From an uncultured Aeromonadales bacterium (lineage in GTDB: Bacteria > Pseudomonadota > Gammaproteobacteria > Enterobacterales > Succinivibrionaceae): a DNA stretch of 64,000 nt. The notes beneath the pieces are model-generated. The model saw nothing but the letters and a program-made list of their open reading frames with translations, made no database searches and had not been told where the DNA came from. Numbering within the stretch: the first letter of the stretch is position 1; each line of letters starts with the position of its first letter. A program made the translations under genes and the position numbers. Of this stretch, positions 54,140-63,280 are shown piece by piece. Where the stretch lies: the NCBI GenBank assembly GCA_902776275.1, contig CACYPI010000003.1, positions 1 to 64,000 of the forward strand, given 5' to 3'.

Positions 54140-54766
54140 GTGAAACGCTTAGCTTTCGGCCTTGTTTTTGCCGCCCTGATTTCGGGCACGGCCGCCGCAA
54201 GTACATTCAAGCCCATCCCCATCGACCTCAAGTCCGCCGCTGTGAGCAGCGAGGTCCCCTACGACGAGGAGTTCGACTACACCAAGCTGGGGCGCATCAG
54301 CGACCTGCCGCTTATGGCCGCTGGTTCGTCGGAGAGGAAGGGGATCGTCGACAAGGTGGTCGTCAACAAGCGCAACCACCAGATGTTCCTGATGTTCAAG
54401 GACAAGGTGATCAAGAAGTTCTGGATCGCCCTTTCAGACCATCCGGTGGGAAAGAAGCAGTTCGAGGGCGACCGCAGGACTCCTGAAGGCACCTACACCC
54501 TCGATTACATCAAGAACAACTCGAACTACTACAAGGCGTTCCACATCTCCTACCCCAATGCCAAGGACATCGCCAACGCCCGCGCCCACGGGGCGCGCCC
54601 CGGCGGGATGATCATGGTCCATGGGCAGCCGGCCTCTGGCGGCAAGTACCAGGAGACGGTTCAGCGCACCGACTGGACCAACGGCTGCATCGCCCTGCTC
54701 AATCCCGATCTCGACCAGTTCATCTCGATGGTCGACGTCGGCACTCCGATCGTCATCAATCCTTGA
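54140..54766 (+). CDS. Periplasmic L,D-transpeptidase (YkuD domain, YafK-like)
   Basis: From a GTG with AGGAG upstream the protein has 208 residues. A signal peptide (MKRLAFGLVFAALISGTAAA) is followed by a YkuD catalytic domain with H161 in MVHGQP and C183 in TNGCIALL, the L,D-transpeptidase pair. RRTPEGTY near 112-119 is also typical. YafK-like members release or attach proteins at peptidoglycan; without biochemical data the exact bond is open. The open frame continues 41 codons upstream without signal features. Confidence 0.88.
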   Translation: MKRLAFGLVFAALISGTAAASTFKPIPIDLKSAAVSSEVPYDEEFDYTKLGRISDLPLMAAGSSERKGIVDKVVVNKRNHQMFLMFKDKVIKKFWIALSDHPVGKKQFEGDRRTPEGTYTLDYIKNNSNYYKAFHISYPNAKDIANARAHGARPGGMIMVHGQPASGGKYQETVQRTDWTNGCIALLNPDLDQFISMVDVGTPIVINP

Positions 54767-54773
54767 TGGCGTG

Positions 54774-54825
54774 AAGGCGCGGCGCTGCCGCGCCTCAAGC
54801 CCCGCCGAGGTCACGGCGGGGCTCG
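54774..54825. terminator. Tandem hairpins between the L,D-transpeptidase and the unknown acidic protein
   Basis: GGCGCGGC-GCT-GCCGCGCC (54776-54794) is followed by AGCCCCGCC...GGCGGGGCT (54798-54823). Neither has a long T tract, so termination is plausible but not certain. They lie between convergent gene ends. Confidence 0.5.
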
Positions 54826-54828
54826 CGC

Positions 54829-55188
54829 TCAGATCTCAAACCACTTGTCAGTGTCCGGGAACCACACCACGGTGCCCAGGTTGTCTAGCATCCCCTCCTC
54901 GGTGAGGTAGACGTCCGCGAGGTGCACGCGGTCACCGGACTTCTGGTCGTTCACGTAGAAGCCGACGCACGCCGCATCGCCCTCGCCTATGTCCTCCGGG
55001 TCAAGCTCGACCATCGCGGAATCTATCTCGCATTCGATCTCAGCGCCAGATGACGTGAGTTCCCTGAGCCTCTCATATCCTTTGGGATCGTTGGCGCTCA
55101 AGCTCTCCTCAGCGCTGTACTTGTAGAGCTTGAGCGCGTAGTCCACCATCTGCTCCGCCTGCTCGTCGGTAAGCTTGTCCACATTCAT
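54829..55188 (-). CDS. Acidic protein of unknown function
   Basis: A 119-residue frame with AGGAGG at good spacing before the ATG (55186-55188), so it is very likely translated. It is strongly acidic (pI well below 5 by eye), soluble, with no signal peptide or membrane segment. The N-terminal third is helical ([19 protein letters not shown]) and the end is hydrophobic-aromatic ([14 protein letters not shown]). I do not recognise the family. It lies on the same strand as the alpha operon but beyond its terminator; own promoter not identified. Confidence 0.7.
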   Translation of the reverse strand: MNVDKLTDEQAEQMVDYALKLYKYSAEESLSANDPKGYERLRELTSSGAEIECEIDSAMVELDPEDIGEGDAACVGFYVNDQKSGDRVHLADVYLTEEGMLDNLGTVVWFPDTDKWFEI

Positions 55189-55230
55189 CCCTGGCCTCCT
55201 GTCTGCCCTGAACCTGCGTCCATGATAGCG

Positions 55231-55256
55231 AAAAAAAAGGATGCCTTGCGGCATCC
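55231..55256 (-). terminator. Terminator of the spc-alpha operon
   Basis: On the minus strand GGATGCC-GCAA-GGCATCC is followed by eight T (55231-55238). It lies 22 bp after the rpoA copy 1 stop and is a textbook intrinsic terminator. Confidence 0.93.
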
Positions 55257-55278
55257 CTTCTTTACCTCCAGGAGAGGA

Positions 55279-56274
55279 TCAGTGTCCCGACGACACGTCG
55301 AGGTCCGCAGGCGGCCAGTTCTCCAGGCGCATGCCCAGGGAAAGCCCGCGCTCTGCGAGGACGTCCTTGATCTCGGTGAGCGACTTCTTGCCGAGGTTCG
55401 GGGTCTTGAGCAGCTCGACCTCAGTCTTCTGGACCAGATCGCCGATGTACTTGATCCCCTCGGTCTTCAGGCAGTTCGCCGAGCGGACGGTGAGCTCCAG
55501 ATCCTCGACCGGGCAGATGAGCTTCGGGTCGATGAGCGGGCGGAGCGAGACGTCCTCTGCAGGGGCGACGCTGTTGCGGATGTCGAAGAAGGTGTTCAGC
55601 TGATCGGCGAAGATGGTCGCCGCGATGCTGACCGCATTCTTCGGATCGATGGTGCCGTTGGTCTCGATGTTGAGGATCAGGCGCTCCTTGCCGTCGGAGA
55701 TCGGCTCCTCGTGCACGGCGACATTGAGCACCGGGCAGTAGGAGGGATCGATGAGCAGGCGGCCGATGAAGCGCTCGTCGGCATTCTCGGTCGAAGGACG
55801 AGCGACCACCGGGCAGTACCCGCGGCCCTTGGAGACGTGCATGTGCATCTTGAGCACGGTCTTCTCATCGGTCAGATGGCAGATGACGAGATCGGGGTTC
55901 TTGATGGAGACGCCGCCCGGGCAGATGATGTCGCCGGCGGTGACGGTGCCGATGCCGGACTTGTTGATCTCAAGCACCGGATCGTCGTGAAGCAGGCCTT
56001 CGACAGCTACCGCGACTTCCTTGAGGTTTAAAAGAACAAGAAGAATGTCTTCCTGGATGCCTTCAACTGCACTGTACTCGTGGACCACGCCGTCAATCTC
56101 GACCGACGAAATCGCGTAGCCGGGGATCGAGGAAAGCATGATGCGGCGGAGCGCCGTCCCGACAATGTGGGCGTACTCGCGCTCGAAGGGCTCAAGGACG
56201 ACCCTGTAGCTGTTCTCAGCCACAGTCTGGACTTCCTTGATGTTCGGCTTTAAAGAATCGATATTCTGATCCAA
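55279..56274 (-). CDS. rpoA: RNA polymerase alpha subunit, copy 1 (keeps the beta-contact motif)
   Basis: A full-length alpha subunit of 331 residues from a TTG with GAGGGT upstream; a GTG at 56307 lacks a ribosome site. The N-terminal domain keeps [11 protein letters not shown] (R43-R44, equal to E. coli R44-R45; R45 is needed to bind beta) and [17 protein letters not shown]. The stretch equal to E. coli [10 protein letters not shown], near beta-prime, has changed to [13 protein letters not shown], and GFGHTLG to EYAHIVG. The C-terminal domain is intact ([16 protein letters not shown]264 equals E. coli R265). It is the last gene of the operon, after rplQ, an extra position compared with other Gammaproteobacteria. 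Confidence 0.93.
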   Translation of the reverse strand: MDQNIDSLKPNIKEVQTVAENSYRVVLEPFEREYAHIVGTALRRIMLSSIPGYAISSVEIDGVVHEYSAVEGIQEDILLVLLNLKEVAVAVEGLLHDDPVLEINKSGIGTVTAGDIICPGGVSIKNPDLVICHLTDEKTVLKMHMHVSKGRGYCPVVARPSTENADERFIGRLLIDPSYCPVLNVAVHEEPISDGKERLILNIETNGTIDPKNAVSIAATIFADQLNTFFDIRNSVAPAEDVSLRPLIDPKLICPVEDLELTVRSANCLKTEGIKYIGDLVQKTEVELLKTPNLGKKSLTEIKDVLAERGLSLGMRLENWPPADLDVSSGH

Positions 56275-56318
56275 GGTTTGACCCTCGTCTTGACAGTTGA
56301 TTAGCACAAACCGGACAC

Positions 56319-56340
56319 GGGCGCGGGTTGCCCCGCGCCC
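56319..56340 (-). promoter_or_regulatory. Stable hairpin between rplQ and rpoA copy 1
   Basis: On the minus strand GGGCGCGGG-GCAA-CCCGCGCCC, a perfect 9-bp GC stem with a GCAA tetraloop, 6 bp after the rplQ stop and about 45 bp before the rpoA copy 1 start. No T tract follows, so it is more likely a processing or stability element, or a weak attenuator, than a terminator. It could set the relative dose of the two alpha subunits. Confidence 0.5.
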
Positions 56341-56346
56341 GGAGTG

Positions 56347-56778
56347 TTACTTGGCCTCGGCTTCAGCAGCGGGGGCTTCGGTCTTCTCAGCCTTGTCAGC
56401 CTTGGCAGGCTCGGCCTTGGCCGGACGGTCCACCAGCATGATGTAGCACACGGGGGCCTGATCGCCAGGGCGGCGGCCCGCCTTGAGGATGCGGGTGTAC
56501 CCGCCAGGGCGGTTCGCGGAGAGCTTGGCGATGACGGTGAACAGCTTGTTCACGACAGCATCGTCGCGCAGGCGGGCGAAGGCGAGGCGGCGGTTGGCCA
56601 CGGTGTCGACCTTGGCGAGGGTGATCAGGCGCTCGGCGAAGCCGCGCAGCGACTTGGCCTTGGGAACGGTGGTCTTGATCACTTCGTAGGTAAAGAGCGC
56701 ATTGGCAAGGTTGCGGTACAGGGCCGCGCGATGAGCGGCGGTGCGGCCGAGGTGGCGGCCGGCTAAACGATGACGCAT
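56347..56778 (-). CDS. rplQ: 50S ribosomal protein L17
   Basis: Large-subunit protein near the exit tunnel. The 143-residue protein has the L17 core ([39 protein letters not shown]) and an added tail of about 22 Lys/Ala/Glu residues beyond the E. coli length (127). It sits between the two rpoA genes. Confidence 0.97.
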   Translation of the reverse strand: MRHRLAGRHLGRTAAHRAALYRNLANALFTYEVIKTTVPKAKSLRGFAERLITLAKVDTVANRRLAFARLRDDAVVNKLFTVIAKLSANRPGGYTRILKAGRRPGDQAPVCYIMLVDRPAKAEPAKADKAEKTEAPAAEAEAK

Positions 56779-56818
56779 TTCCTAATTCCTTTTGATAACA
56801 ATTCGTTCAAACAATCGG

Positions 56819-57799
56819 TCACTTGAGCCCCGGAGGCGGCCAGTTGGCCACCCTCATGCCGAGGGAAAGACCTCTCTGGGCAAGGACGTCCTTGATCTCA
56901 GTGAGGGACTTCTTCCCGAGGTTCGGGGTCTTGAGCAGCTCGACTTCGGTACGCTGCACCAGATCGCCTATGTAAATGATGTTTTCAGCCTTGAGGCAGT
57001 TGGCGGACCTCACGGTCAGCTCCAGATCGTCCACAGGCTGCATCAGGATCGGATCGGGGAGCGGAGGAGCGGAAGGCTGGAGGGCCTGCTCGTCTATCTC
57101 GTCCTTGTTCACGATGTTGCTGATGCAATCCTTGAGGAGGTCGGACCCGCGCTTCAAGGCCTCGTCCGGAGCGATGACCCCGTTGGTCTCGATGTCGATC
57201 ACCAGCCTGTCCAGATCGGTCCTCTGCTCGACGCGCGCGGACTCGATGCCGTACACAAAGCGGGTGACCGGGGTGTAGCTCGCGTCGATGAGGATGTCGT
57301 CCTCGGAGGACGGAGCCAGGTGCAGGTCGGAGGTCGAGAGCACGTAGCCATTGCCCGAGCTGATGCGGAGCTTCATCTCAAGCGCGGCCTTGTCGCCCTT
57401 GAGGGTGCAGACCAGCGCGTCAGGGTTGACGAAGGACACGCCCTCGGGGCACTCGAAATCGCCAGCCTTGACCGGGCCCTCGCCCTTCTTAGACACACTG
57501 GCCCAGACAGGAGAGGACAGGGGCTTGTCGGAACGGACCGCAAGGGTCTTGACGTTCATGACGACCTCGAAGATCGGCTCTGCGATGTCGGCCTTGACGT
57601 CATTGATGCTCTTTACGCCATCGATGTGCATCGCGTCGACCGCGGTGCCCGGCATGGTCTTGAGCAGCACTCCGCTGAGCGCGGTGCCCAGGGTGTGGCC
57701 GAAGCCGCGCTCGAGGGGCTCGAGCACGACGTGGGCCGCGCTCGGAGAGACCTCGGTGAAATCGACCGGCTTCGGTTTGAGCAGTTCACAAACTGACAC
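56819..57799 (-). CDS. rpoA: RNA polymerase alpha subunit, copy 2 (lost the beta-contact motif)
   Basis: A 326-residue alpha subunit in the ancestral slot between rpsD and rplQ, from a GTG with GGGG upstream. The start aligns with E. coli RpoA from residue 4 (SVCELLKP) and GFGHTLG is kept, but the beta-binding LRRILLSSMPG reads [11 protein letters not shown]: both arginines (E. coli R44, R45) are S42 and G43. DGVLHEYSTKEGVQED is also lost. In contrast, [15 protein letters not shown] (about 186-200), on the beta-prime side, is almost unchanged. The C-terminal domain is near-identical to copy 1 and E. coli, with R264. It could not occupy the beta-bound position by E. coli rules, suggesting a heterodimer with copy 1. 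Confidence 0.93.
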   Translation of the reverse strand: MSVCELLKPKPVDFTEVSPSAAHVVLEPLERGFGHTLGTALSGVLLKTMPGTAVDAMHIDGVKSINDVKADIAEPIFEVVMNVKTLAVRSDKPLSSPVWASVSKKGEGPVKAGDFECPEGVSFVNPDALVCTLKGDKAALEMKLRISSGNGYVLSTSDLHLAPSSEDDILIDASYTPVTRFVYGIESARVEQRTDLDRLVIDIETNGVIAPDEALKRGSDLLKDCISNIVNKDEIDEQALQPSAPPLPDPILMQPVDDLELTVRSANCLKAENIIYIGDLVQRTEVELLKTPNLGKKSLTEIKDVLAQRGLSLGMRVANWPPPGLK

Positions 57800-57851
57800 T
57801 AGAGTTACCCCACATTTACGTTAGGTGATGTTGGCGCAGCGGCCTTCACAA

Positions 57852-58475
57852 TTACTTCGAGTACAACTCGACGATGAGCTGTTCCTTGATGTCGGCAGGA
57901 AGCTCAGCGCGCTCAGGCTTGCTCTTGTAAGTGCCCTTCAGGTTGTCGGCGTCGACGTCGATCCAGGTCGGCTTGGTAGGACGCTGGCCGGAAAGGTCGA
58001 GGGCGGCCTTGATGCGGACCTGCTTCTTGGCCTTCTCACGCACTGCGATCACGTCGTTAGGCTGCACCTCGTAGGAGGGGATGTTCACGATGTGGTCGTT
58101 GACGGTGATGGCCTTGTGGCTCACCAACTGGCGGGCCTCGCTGCGGGTCGAGCCGAAGCCCATGCGGTAAACGACGTTGTCGAGGCGGCCTTCGAGAAGC
58201 TGAAGCAGGTTCTCGCCGGTGTTGCCGGACATCCTGGCTGCCTTCTTGTAGTAATTGCGGAACTGGCGCTCCAGCACACCGTAGATGCGGCGAACCTTCT
58301 GCTTCTCGCGAAGCTGGACGCCGTAGTCGGAAAGGCGGGGCTTGTTTGCACCGTGCTGGCCAGGGGCGGTATCGAGCTTGCACTTGCTGTCGATAGCCTT
58401 AACGCCTGACTTCAGGAAAAGGTCTACACCCTCACGGCGGCTTAATTTCAGGGCAGGGCCTGTGTACTTTGCCAT
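57852..58475 (-). CDS. rpsD: 30S ribosomal protein S4
   Basis: Primary 16S binding protein and, in E. coli, translational repressor of the alpha operon. The 207-residue protein has the S4 domain (about 95-160; [25 protein letters not shown]) and a typical N-terminus ([19 protein letters not shown]). Size matches E. coli S4 (206). Confidence 0.98.
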   Translation of the reverse strand: MAKYTGPALKLSRREGVDLFLKSGVKAIDSKCKLDTAPGQHGANKPRLSDYGVQLREKQKVRRIYGVLERQFRNYYKKAARMSGNTGENLLQLLEGRLDNVVYRMGFGSTRSEARQLVSHKAITVNDHIVNIPSYEVQPNDVIAVREKAKKQVRIKAALDLSGQRPTKPTWIDVDADNLKGTYKSKPERAELPADIKEQLIVELYSK

Positions 58476-58504
58476 TTGTTTATCTCCAGAATCTTAGCTA
58501 ACGG

Positions 58505-58981
58505 TTAAACGCGGCGCTTCTTGGGCGGGCGGCAGCCGTTATGAGGGATGGGGGTAACGTCGGTGATGTTGGTGATCTTGAATCCGAGTGCGTTCAGCGC
58601 GCGGATGGAAGACTCACGCCCAGGGCCGGGTCCCTTGACCATGACTTCCAGATTCTTGACGCCGTATTCCTTGGCGCTCTCGCCGGCGCGCTCGGCAGCG
58701 ACCTGGGCCGCATACGGAGTGGACTTGCGGGAACCGCGGAATCCGGAACCGCCTGCGGTCGCCCATGAAAGGACGTTACCCTGGCGGTCAGAGATGGAAA
58801 CAATGGTGTTGTTGAAAGACGCATGGATGTGCGCAACGCCGTCGGCGATCTGCCTCTTGCCGCGCTTGCCGCGCACAACGCGCGGAGCAGCGGGGGCGGC
58901 GGCCGGAGCAGCAGCGGCTGCTGCAGGGGCGGTTGCGGCAGGGGTCTCCTGCTTGGCGGTCTCTTTGATTTCTTCAGCCAT
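58505..58981 (-). CDS. rpsK: 30S ribosomal protein S11 with an Ala/Pro-rich N-terminal extension
   Basis: Platform protein of the small subunit. The 158-residue protein has the S11 core from about residue 38 ([62 protein letters not shown]). The first about 35 residues are Ala/Pro-rich and not part of E. coli S11 (129 residues). The start has GGAGA upstream and no internal start nearer the core has a better site. Confidence 0.97.
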   Translation of the reverse strand: MAEEIKETAKQETPAATAPAAAAAAPAAAPAAPRVVRGKRGKRQIADGVAHIHASFNNTIVSISDRQGNVLSWATAGGSGFRGSRKSTPYAAQVAAERAGESAKEYGVKNLEVMVKGPGPGRESSIRALNALGFKITNITDVTPIPHNGCRPPKKRRV

Positions 58982-58992
58982 CTGACAATCTC

Positions 58993-59349
58993 CTATTTCT
59001 TAACACTCTTGCGCGGGCCCTTGCGGGTGCGGGCGTTGGTCTTGGTGCGCTGCCCGCGGACAGGAAGGCCGCGGCGGTGGCGCAGGCCACGGTAGGTGCC
59101 AAGGTCAATGAGACGCTTGATGTTCATGGTGATCTCGCGCCTTAAGTCGCCTTCGACAGTGTACTTGGCGACCTCAGCACGGATCTTGTCCACTGAAGCT
59201 TCATCGATGTCTTTGAACTTGATGTTGGGGTCAACGCCCACTGCCTTGAGGATGTCGCGGGCGCGGGTGGGGCCGATGCCGTATATCGACTGCAGAGCAA
59301 TCGAGGCAATCTTTTGGTCAGGCACGTTAATGCCAGCTATACGGGCCAC
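58993..59349 (-). CDS. rpsM: 30S ribosomal protein S13
   Basis: Small-subunit head protein that contacts the 50S subunit and P-site tRNA. The 118-residue protein matches E. coli S13 throughout ([49 protein letters not shown]). The start is GTG, as in E. coli, and the sequence around it (TAGGAG...GTGGCCCGTATAGC) closely resembles the E. coli S4-regulated start site. Confidence 0.98.
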   Translation of the reverse strand: MARIAGINVPDQKIASIALQSIYGIGPTRARDILKAVGVDPNIKFKDIDEASVDKIRAEVAKYTVEGDLRREITMNIKRLIDLGTYRGLRHRRGLPVRGQRTKTNARTRKGPRKSVKK

Positions 59350-59475
59350 TATTGATCTCCTAATTAAAGGTCAGTTAATAAAAAACGTCACCGCAAAGCC
59401 CGATTAAGGATACGCGGCAACTTCATAGTGCCTATTGGCAAGTCAGAAAAGCACTGGTCGCCCAGTGCCGTGAAA
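59350..59475 (-). promoter_or_regulatory. Alpha operon leader, probable S4 translational control region
   Basis: About 126 nt between the promoter and the rpsM GTG. It includes a hairpin GCACTGG-GCGA-CCAGTGC with TTTT after it (59447-59468), which could be an attenuator, and ends in TAGGAGATCAATAGTG, similar to the E. coli alpha leader where S4 binds a pseudoknot covering the GTG. The pseudoknot itself was not modelled. Confidence 0.5.
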
Positions 59476-59482
59476 CTGTATG

Positions 59483-59511
59483 ATTATACAGAAGCCGGGC
59501 TGAAGGATCAA
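59483..59511 (-). promoter_or_regulatory. Alpha operon promoter (rpsM-rpsK-rpsD-rpoA-rplQ-rpoA)
   Basis: On the minus strand TTGATC (59506-59511), a 17-nt spacer and TATAAT (59483-59488). It lies in the rpmJ-rpsM gap inside a long inverted repeat (GAAGCCGGG...CCCGGCTTC, 59491-59527). It would start a transcript about 127 nt before rpsM. Confidence 0.75.
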
Positions 59512-59538
59512 CCCCCAACCCGGCTTCAAAGCCAAGCA

Positions 59539-59652
59539 TCAGCCCTGACGCTGCTTGTGCTTGGGGTTGCTGCAGATGATGCGGACGACGCCGTGGCGGC
59601 GAACAACCTTGCAGTTGCGGCACATCTTCTTAACAGAAGCACCTACTTTCAT
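59539..59652 (-). CDS. rpmJ: 50S ribosomal protein L36
   Basis: A 37-residue protein, [17 protein letters not shown] followed by [20 protein letters not shown], nearly identical to E. coli L36. The zinc ligands C11, C14, C27 and H32 are present, so this is the zinc-binding (C+) form. It follows secY by 21 bp; ATG at 59650-59652 has AAGGAG upstream. Confidence 0.97.
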   Translation of the reverse strand: MKVGASVKKMCRNCKVVRRHGVVRIICSNPKHKQRQG

Positions 59653-59673
59653 CTTTAATCTCCTTGAAAAATT

Positions 59674-61026
59674 CTACCGGCCGTAGTTTCTCAAATTGGC
59701 TTTGCGCATTATATCGCCATACTGCTGGTTCATCAGATGGCTCTGAAGCTGCGCCACGAAATCCATGGTCACAACCACGATAATGAGCAGCGAGGTGCCG
59801 CCGAAGTAGAACTGGACGTTGAACCAGTTCATGAGGAGCTGAGGCACCAGGCACACGAAGACCATGTAGATTGAGCCAGAGAGGGTGAGCCTCGTCATGA
59901 CCTTGTCTATGAACTTCGCGGTCTGCTCGCCGGGACGGATCCCGGGGATGAACGCCCCGCTCTTCTTGAGGTTGTCGGCAACCTCGCGCGGGTTGAAAAT
60001 CAGGGCCGTATAGAAGAAGGTGAAGAACACGATAGCCGCCGCGTAAATCAGCTCATAGAGCGGCTGTCCCGGCTGGATGAACAAGGAGATCTCTCCGAGC
60101 ACATTCGCAACTGGGTTGTCGCCCTGGCCGAACCACGAGACCACGGTGCCGGGGAAAAGGATGATCGACGATGCGAAGATCGCCGGGATCACGCCCGACA
60201 TGTTGATCTTGAGCGGCAGGTTGGAACGCGGCGACGAATAAATGCGGTTGCCCATCTGGCGCTTGGCGTACTCGATGACGATCTTCCTCTGGCCGCGTTC
60301 AACGAACACGACGAAGAAGGTCACAAGCACGACGACCACGCCGATCACAAGCAGCGCGATGGTCGACAGATCGCCCTGGCGGCTCTGCTCGAAGGTCCTG
60401 CCGAGCGCGCTCGGAAGGCCTGCGACAATGCCGGCGAAGATGATGAGCGAAATGCCGTTGCCGATCCCGCGCTCGGTGATCTGCTCGCCAAGCCACATCA
60501 GCAGCATCGTGCCGGTAACCAGGCTGACGGTAGTCACGAAGTAAAAACCGAAGCCAGGATTGTCCACCAGTCCCGGAACCATGTTCGGGATGCCGGTGGC
60601 GATGCCCATTCCCTGCAGTGCAGCGAGGAAGAGCGTCGAGACGCGAGTGTACTGCGTGATCTTGCGGCGGCCCGACTCGCCCTCCTTGCGGAGTTCGGAC
60701 AGGCTCTTGTTGATCACTGCGAGCAGCTGGATGATGATCGCTGCCGAGATGTAGGGCATGATGCCCAACGCGAGCACCGACGCGCGCTCAAGGGCGCCGC
60801 CGGAGAACATGTTGAACATGCCCAGGATGGTTCCGCTCTGTTCTTCGAAAACGCGTGCCAGAACGTCGGCATTGATGCCCGGGACCGGGACGTAGGAACC
60901 GAGCCTGAACATCACCAGACCTAGGAAGACGAACAGCAGGCGCTGGCGGACTTCGGACTTGCCGGAGTTCTTCTCAGCTTTTGCCATCGCCTCGCGACTT
61001 CTGTCAAATAGCGATTTTCTTGCCAT
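59674..61026 (-). CDS. secY: Preprotein translocase subunit SecY
   Basis: Channel-forming subunit of the Sec translocon. The 450-residue protein has ten predicted membrane helices, the plug region ([22 protein letters not shown]) and the cytoplasmic loop motifs GERGIGN-type ([12 protein letters not shown]) and [22 protein letters not shown]. Position between rplO and rpmJ is standard. Confidence 0.98.
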   Translation of the reverse strand: MARKSLFDRSREAMAKAEKNSGKSEVRQRLLFVFLGLVMFRLGSYVPVPGINADVLARVFEEQSGTILGMFNMFSGGALERASVLALGIMPYISAAIIIQLLAVINKSLSELRKEGESGRRKITQYTRVSTLFLAALQGMGIATGIPNMVPGLVDNPGFGFYFVTTVSLVTGTMLLMWLGEQITERGIGNGISLIIFAGIVAGLPSALGRTFEQSRQGDLSTIALLVIGVVVVLVTFFVVFVERGQRKIVIEYAKRQMGNRIYSSPRSNLPLKINMSGVIPAIFASSIILFPGTVVSWFGQGDNPVANVLGEISLFIQPGQPLYELIYAAAIVFFTFFYTALIFNPREVADNLKKSGAFIPGIRPGEQTAKFIDKVMTRLTLSGSIYMVFVCLVPQLLMNWFNVQFYFGGTSLLIIVVVTMDFVAQLQSHLMNQQYGDIMRKANLRNYGR

Positions 61027-61068
61027 GCGAACCTCTCAACAAGGCGCCCCTTCCGGGGCGCCGTTCCA

Positions 61069-61653
61069 TCAGTCGGCCTTCTTCTCGGCCTTGGCCTTCT
61101 TGGCAGGCTTCTTCACGCCAGCCTTGATGACCGCGTCGATACGGGCCTTGGACTTGGCGGCGGAGCGCTTCTCGGAAGCAGCCCTGCGCTCGGCGGCGGC
61201 CTTGATGTAATCGGCCTCCTCGATCGTGCCGCCGGCAGCCTCAATGGCAGCCTTGGCACCGCGGGTCACGCCCAGCCCCTTCACGGTGACCTTCTTGTTG
61301 AAGGAAGGAACCTTGGAAAGGACGATCTTGACGTACTTGATCTTCTTGGTCACGAGGCGGGCCTTGCGAAGGGCCTCGAGATCGATCACATCGCCCTCGA
61401 CGCTGTTAAGGCTGTTGAGCGGAACGTCGGTGGTCAGCGTTGCCTTCTTCGACCAGAAGCCGAACTTAGGCAGACGGATCTTCATCGGCATCTGGCCGCC
61501 TTCAAAGCCCGGACGCTTGTGGGCGCTCTTGCGGGCGCCGGCACCCTTGATGCCACGGCCGCAGGTCTTGCCAAGGCCGGAGCCGATGCCGCGGCCGACG
61601 CGGGTCGGCTTGCGGCGTGAGCCTGCAGCAGGCTTTAAATCATTCAGGTTCAT
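61069..61653 (-). CDS. rplO: 50S ribosomal protein L15 with a basic C-terminal extension
   Basis: Late-assembly protein. The 194-residue protein has the L15 core ([53 protein letters not shown]) up to about residue 144, the full E. coli length, then about 50 Lys/Ala-rich residues ([17 protein letters not shown]...[14 protein letters not shown]). Confidence 0.97.
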   Translation of the reverse strand: MNLNDLKPAAGSRRKPTRVGRGIGSGLGKTCGRGIKGAGARKSAHKRPGFEGGQMPMKIRLPKFGFWSKKATLTTDVPLNSLNSVEGDVIDLEALRKARLVTKKIKYVKIVLSKVPSFNKKVTVKGLGVTRGAKAAIEAAGGTIEEADYIKAAAERRAASEKRSAAKSKARIDAVIKAGVKKPAKKAKAEKKAD

Positions 61654-61656
61654 CGA

Positions 61657-61839
61657 TTACTCCTCGACTTTGACCATGTAGCTGACTTTGTTGATCATGC
61701 CGCGGATCGAAGGAGTGTCCTCCAGCTCGACGGTATCGCGGATGTGACGCAGACCAAGGCCACGGATGGTGGCAACGTGCTTGGGCTTGCGGCCGATGAT
61801 GCTCTTGGTCTGGGTAACCTTGATGGTTTTCTTGGCCAT
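61657..61839 (-). CDS. rpmD: 50S ribosomal protein L30
   Basis: A 60-residue protein with the L30 fold ([42 protein letters not shown]). Length matches E. coli (59). It sits 3 bp before rplO and 4 bp after rpsE. Confidence 0.97.
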   Translation of the reverse strand: MAKKTIKVTQTKSIIGRKPKHVATIRGLGLRHIRDTVELEDTPSIRGMINKVSYMVKVEE

Positions 61840-61843
61840 TTTC

Positions 61844-62362
61844 TTACTCCAGAATTTCCTTGACGGTCAGGCCGCGCTTTGCGGCAACAGCCTCGGGGGT
61901 GCGCATCGAGGCCAAGGCGGCGACGGTAGCGCGGACGACGTTGATCGGGTTGGTCGAGCCGTAGGCCTTGGCCAGCACGTTGCGGACGCCGGCGACCTCG
62001 AGGACGGCGCGCATTGCGCCGCCGGCGATGATTCCGGTACCTTCAGCGGCAGGCTGCATGTAGACCATGGAGCCCGAGTGCTCGCCCTTGACAGCGTGGA
62101 ACAGGGTCCCGTTGTTAAGGGTGATGGTGTTGTTGACGTTGCGGCGGGCCTGCTCGATCGCCTTCTGGATGGCAGCCGGGACTTCGCCGGCCTTGCCGTA
62201 GCCGAAGCCGACGCGGCCATTGCCGTCGCCGACGACAGTCAGAGCGGTGAACGAGAAGATGCGGCCGCCCTTGACGACCTTGGCGACGCGGTTGACCGCG
62301 ACCAGCTTTTCCTGCAGTTCGCCTGCCTGGGATTCTTCTTTATTGCGCTGCATTTGGTGCAC
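61844..62362 (-). CDS. rpsE: 30S ribosomal protein S5
   Basis: Accuracy-related small-subunit protein. The 172-residue protein has the dsRBD-like N-terminal domain ([44 protein letters not shown]) and the C-terminal [26 protein letters not shown]. Length and order fit the spc operon. Confidence 0.98.
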   Translation of the reverse strand: MHQMQRNKEESQAGELQEKLVAVNRVAKVVKGGRIFSFTALTVVGDGNGRVGFGYGKAGEVPAAIQKAIEQARRNVNNTITLNNGTLFHAVKGEHSGSMVYMQPAAEGTGIIAGGAMRAVLEVAGVRNVLAKAYGSTNPINVVRATVAALASMRTPEAVAAKRGLTVKEILE

Positions 62363-62364
62363 TC

Positions 62365-62718
62365 CTAGAACTTGAGGCCGGCTTCACGCGCTGCGTCCGC
62401 GAGGGCGGCAACACGGCCGTGGTACTGGTAACCGGACCTGTCGAAAGCGACAGTCTCGATGTTCTTGGCCTTGGCGCGCTCGGCAATGGTCTTGCCGATG
62501 AGCTTGGCGGCCTCGATGTTGCCGGTGTACTTGAGACCCTTCACAAGATCCTTCTCGAGGGTGCTTGCGGCAGCCTCGACCTTGCTGTCGGGGGTGATGA
62601 TCTGAGCGTAAATGTGACGCGGGGTGCGGGTCACGACCAAGCGGGTAACACCCAGCTCATGCATCTTTGCGCGGCTCTTTCCGGCACGGCGCACGCGGGC
62701 CTGTTTTTTAAGGAACAT
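62365..62718 (-). CDS. rplR: 50S ribosomal protein L18
   Basis: 5S rRNA-binding protein. The 117-residue protein ends in [19 protein letters not shown], the L18 signature, and has [16 protein letters not shown]. Size equals E. coli L18. Confidence 0.98.
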   Translation of the reverse strand: MFLKKQARVRRAGKSRAKMHELGVTRLVVTRTPRHIYAQIITPDSKVEAAASTLEKDLVKGLKYTGNIEAAKLIGKTIAERAKAKNIETVAFDRSGYQYHGRVAALADAAREAGLKF

Positions 62719-62733
62719 GTTAAGCCACCCTAA

Positions 62734-63267
62734 TTATTTCTTCTTAGCTTCTTTGAGATGAATCACTTCGTCCGCATAACGGATCCCCTTGCCCTTGTAA
62801 GGCTCGGGATGGCGGATTTCGCGAAGGTTAGCGGCGACCTGGCCGATGACAGCCTTGTCATACCCCTTGAGGATGATGTCGGTCTGAGTCGGGGTTTCCG
62901 CGGTGACGCCCTCGGGAAGCTCAAAGTTGACCTGGTGGGAGAATCCCACGACCAGGTTGAGGATCTTGCCCTTGGCCTGCGCACGGTAGCCGACGCCGAC
63001 CAGCTTCAGGGCCTTTTCAAAGCCCTTGTCCAGGCCAACGACCATGTTGTGCAGGAGGGCACGGGTGGTGCCGGACTGCATGTTGGCTTCAGGAGACGGG
63101 GTCTTCTGGTCGACCTTGATGGCGTTGTCAGCGACGGTCACGGTGACAGTCGGGTGCACCTTCAGGGTCATGGAGGCCTTCTTGGACTTCACAGTGACAT
63201 TCTGGCCGTCGATGGCGACCTCGATGCCCTGCGGGATGGGAATGATTTCCTTAGCAATACGAGACAT
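62734..63267 (-). CDS. rplF: 50S ribosomal protein L6
   Basis: Large-subunit protein near the factor-binding site. The 177-residue protein has both L6 domains (MSRIAKEIIPIPQGIEV; GVGYRAQAKGKILNLVVGFSH) and the C-terminal signature EPYKGKGIRYADEVI. Size equals E. coli L6. Confidence 0.98.
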   Translation of the reverse strand: MSRIAKEIIPIPQGIEVAIDGQNVTVKSKKASMTLKVHPTVTVTVADNAIKVDQKTPSPEANMQSGTTRALLHNMVVGLDKGFEKALKLVGVGYRAQAKGKILNLVVGFSHQVNFELPEGVTAETPTQTDIILKGYDKAVIGQVAANLREIRHPEPYKGKGIRYADEVIHLKEAKKK

Positions 63268-63280
63268 TCTGTTTCTCCCC

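Noticed and set aside
55279-57799. One rpoA copy as a recent duplication or assembly artefact
   Set aside because: The copies differ strongly in the N-terminal domain, flank different genes, and both keep intact frames and C-terminal domains, so an old, maintained duplication is favoured.
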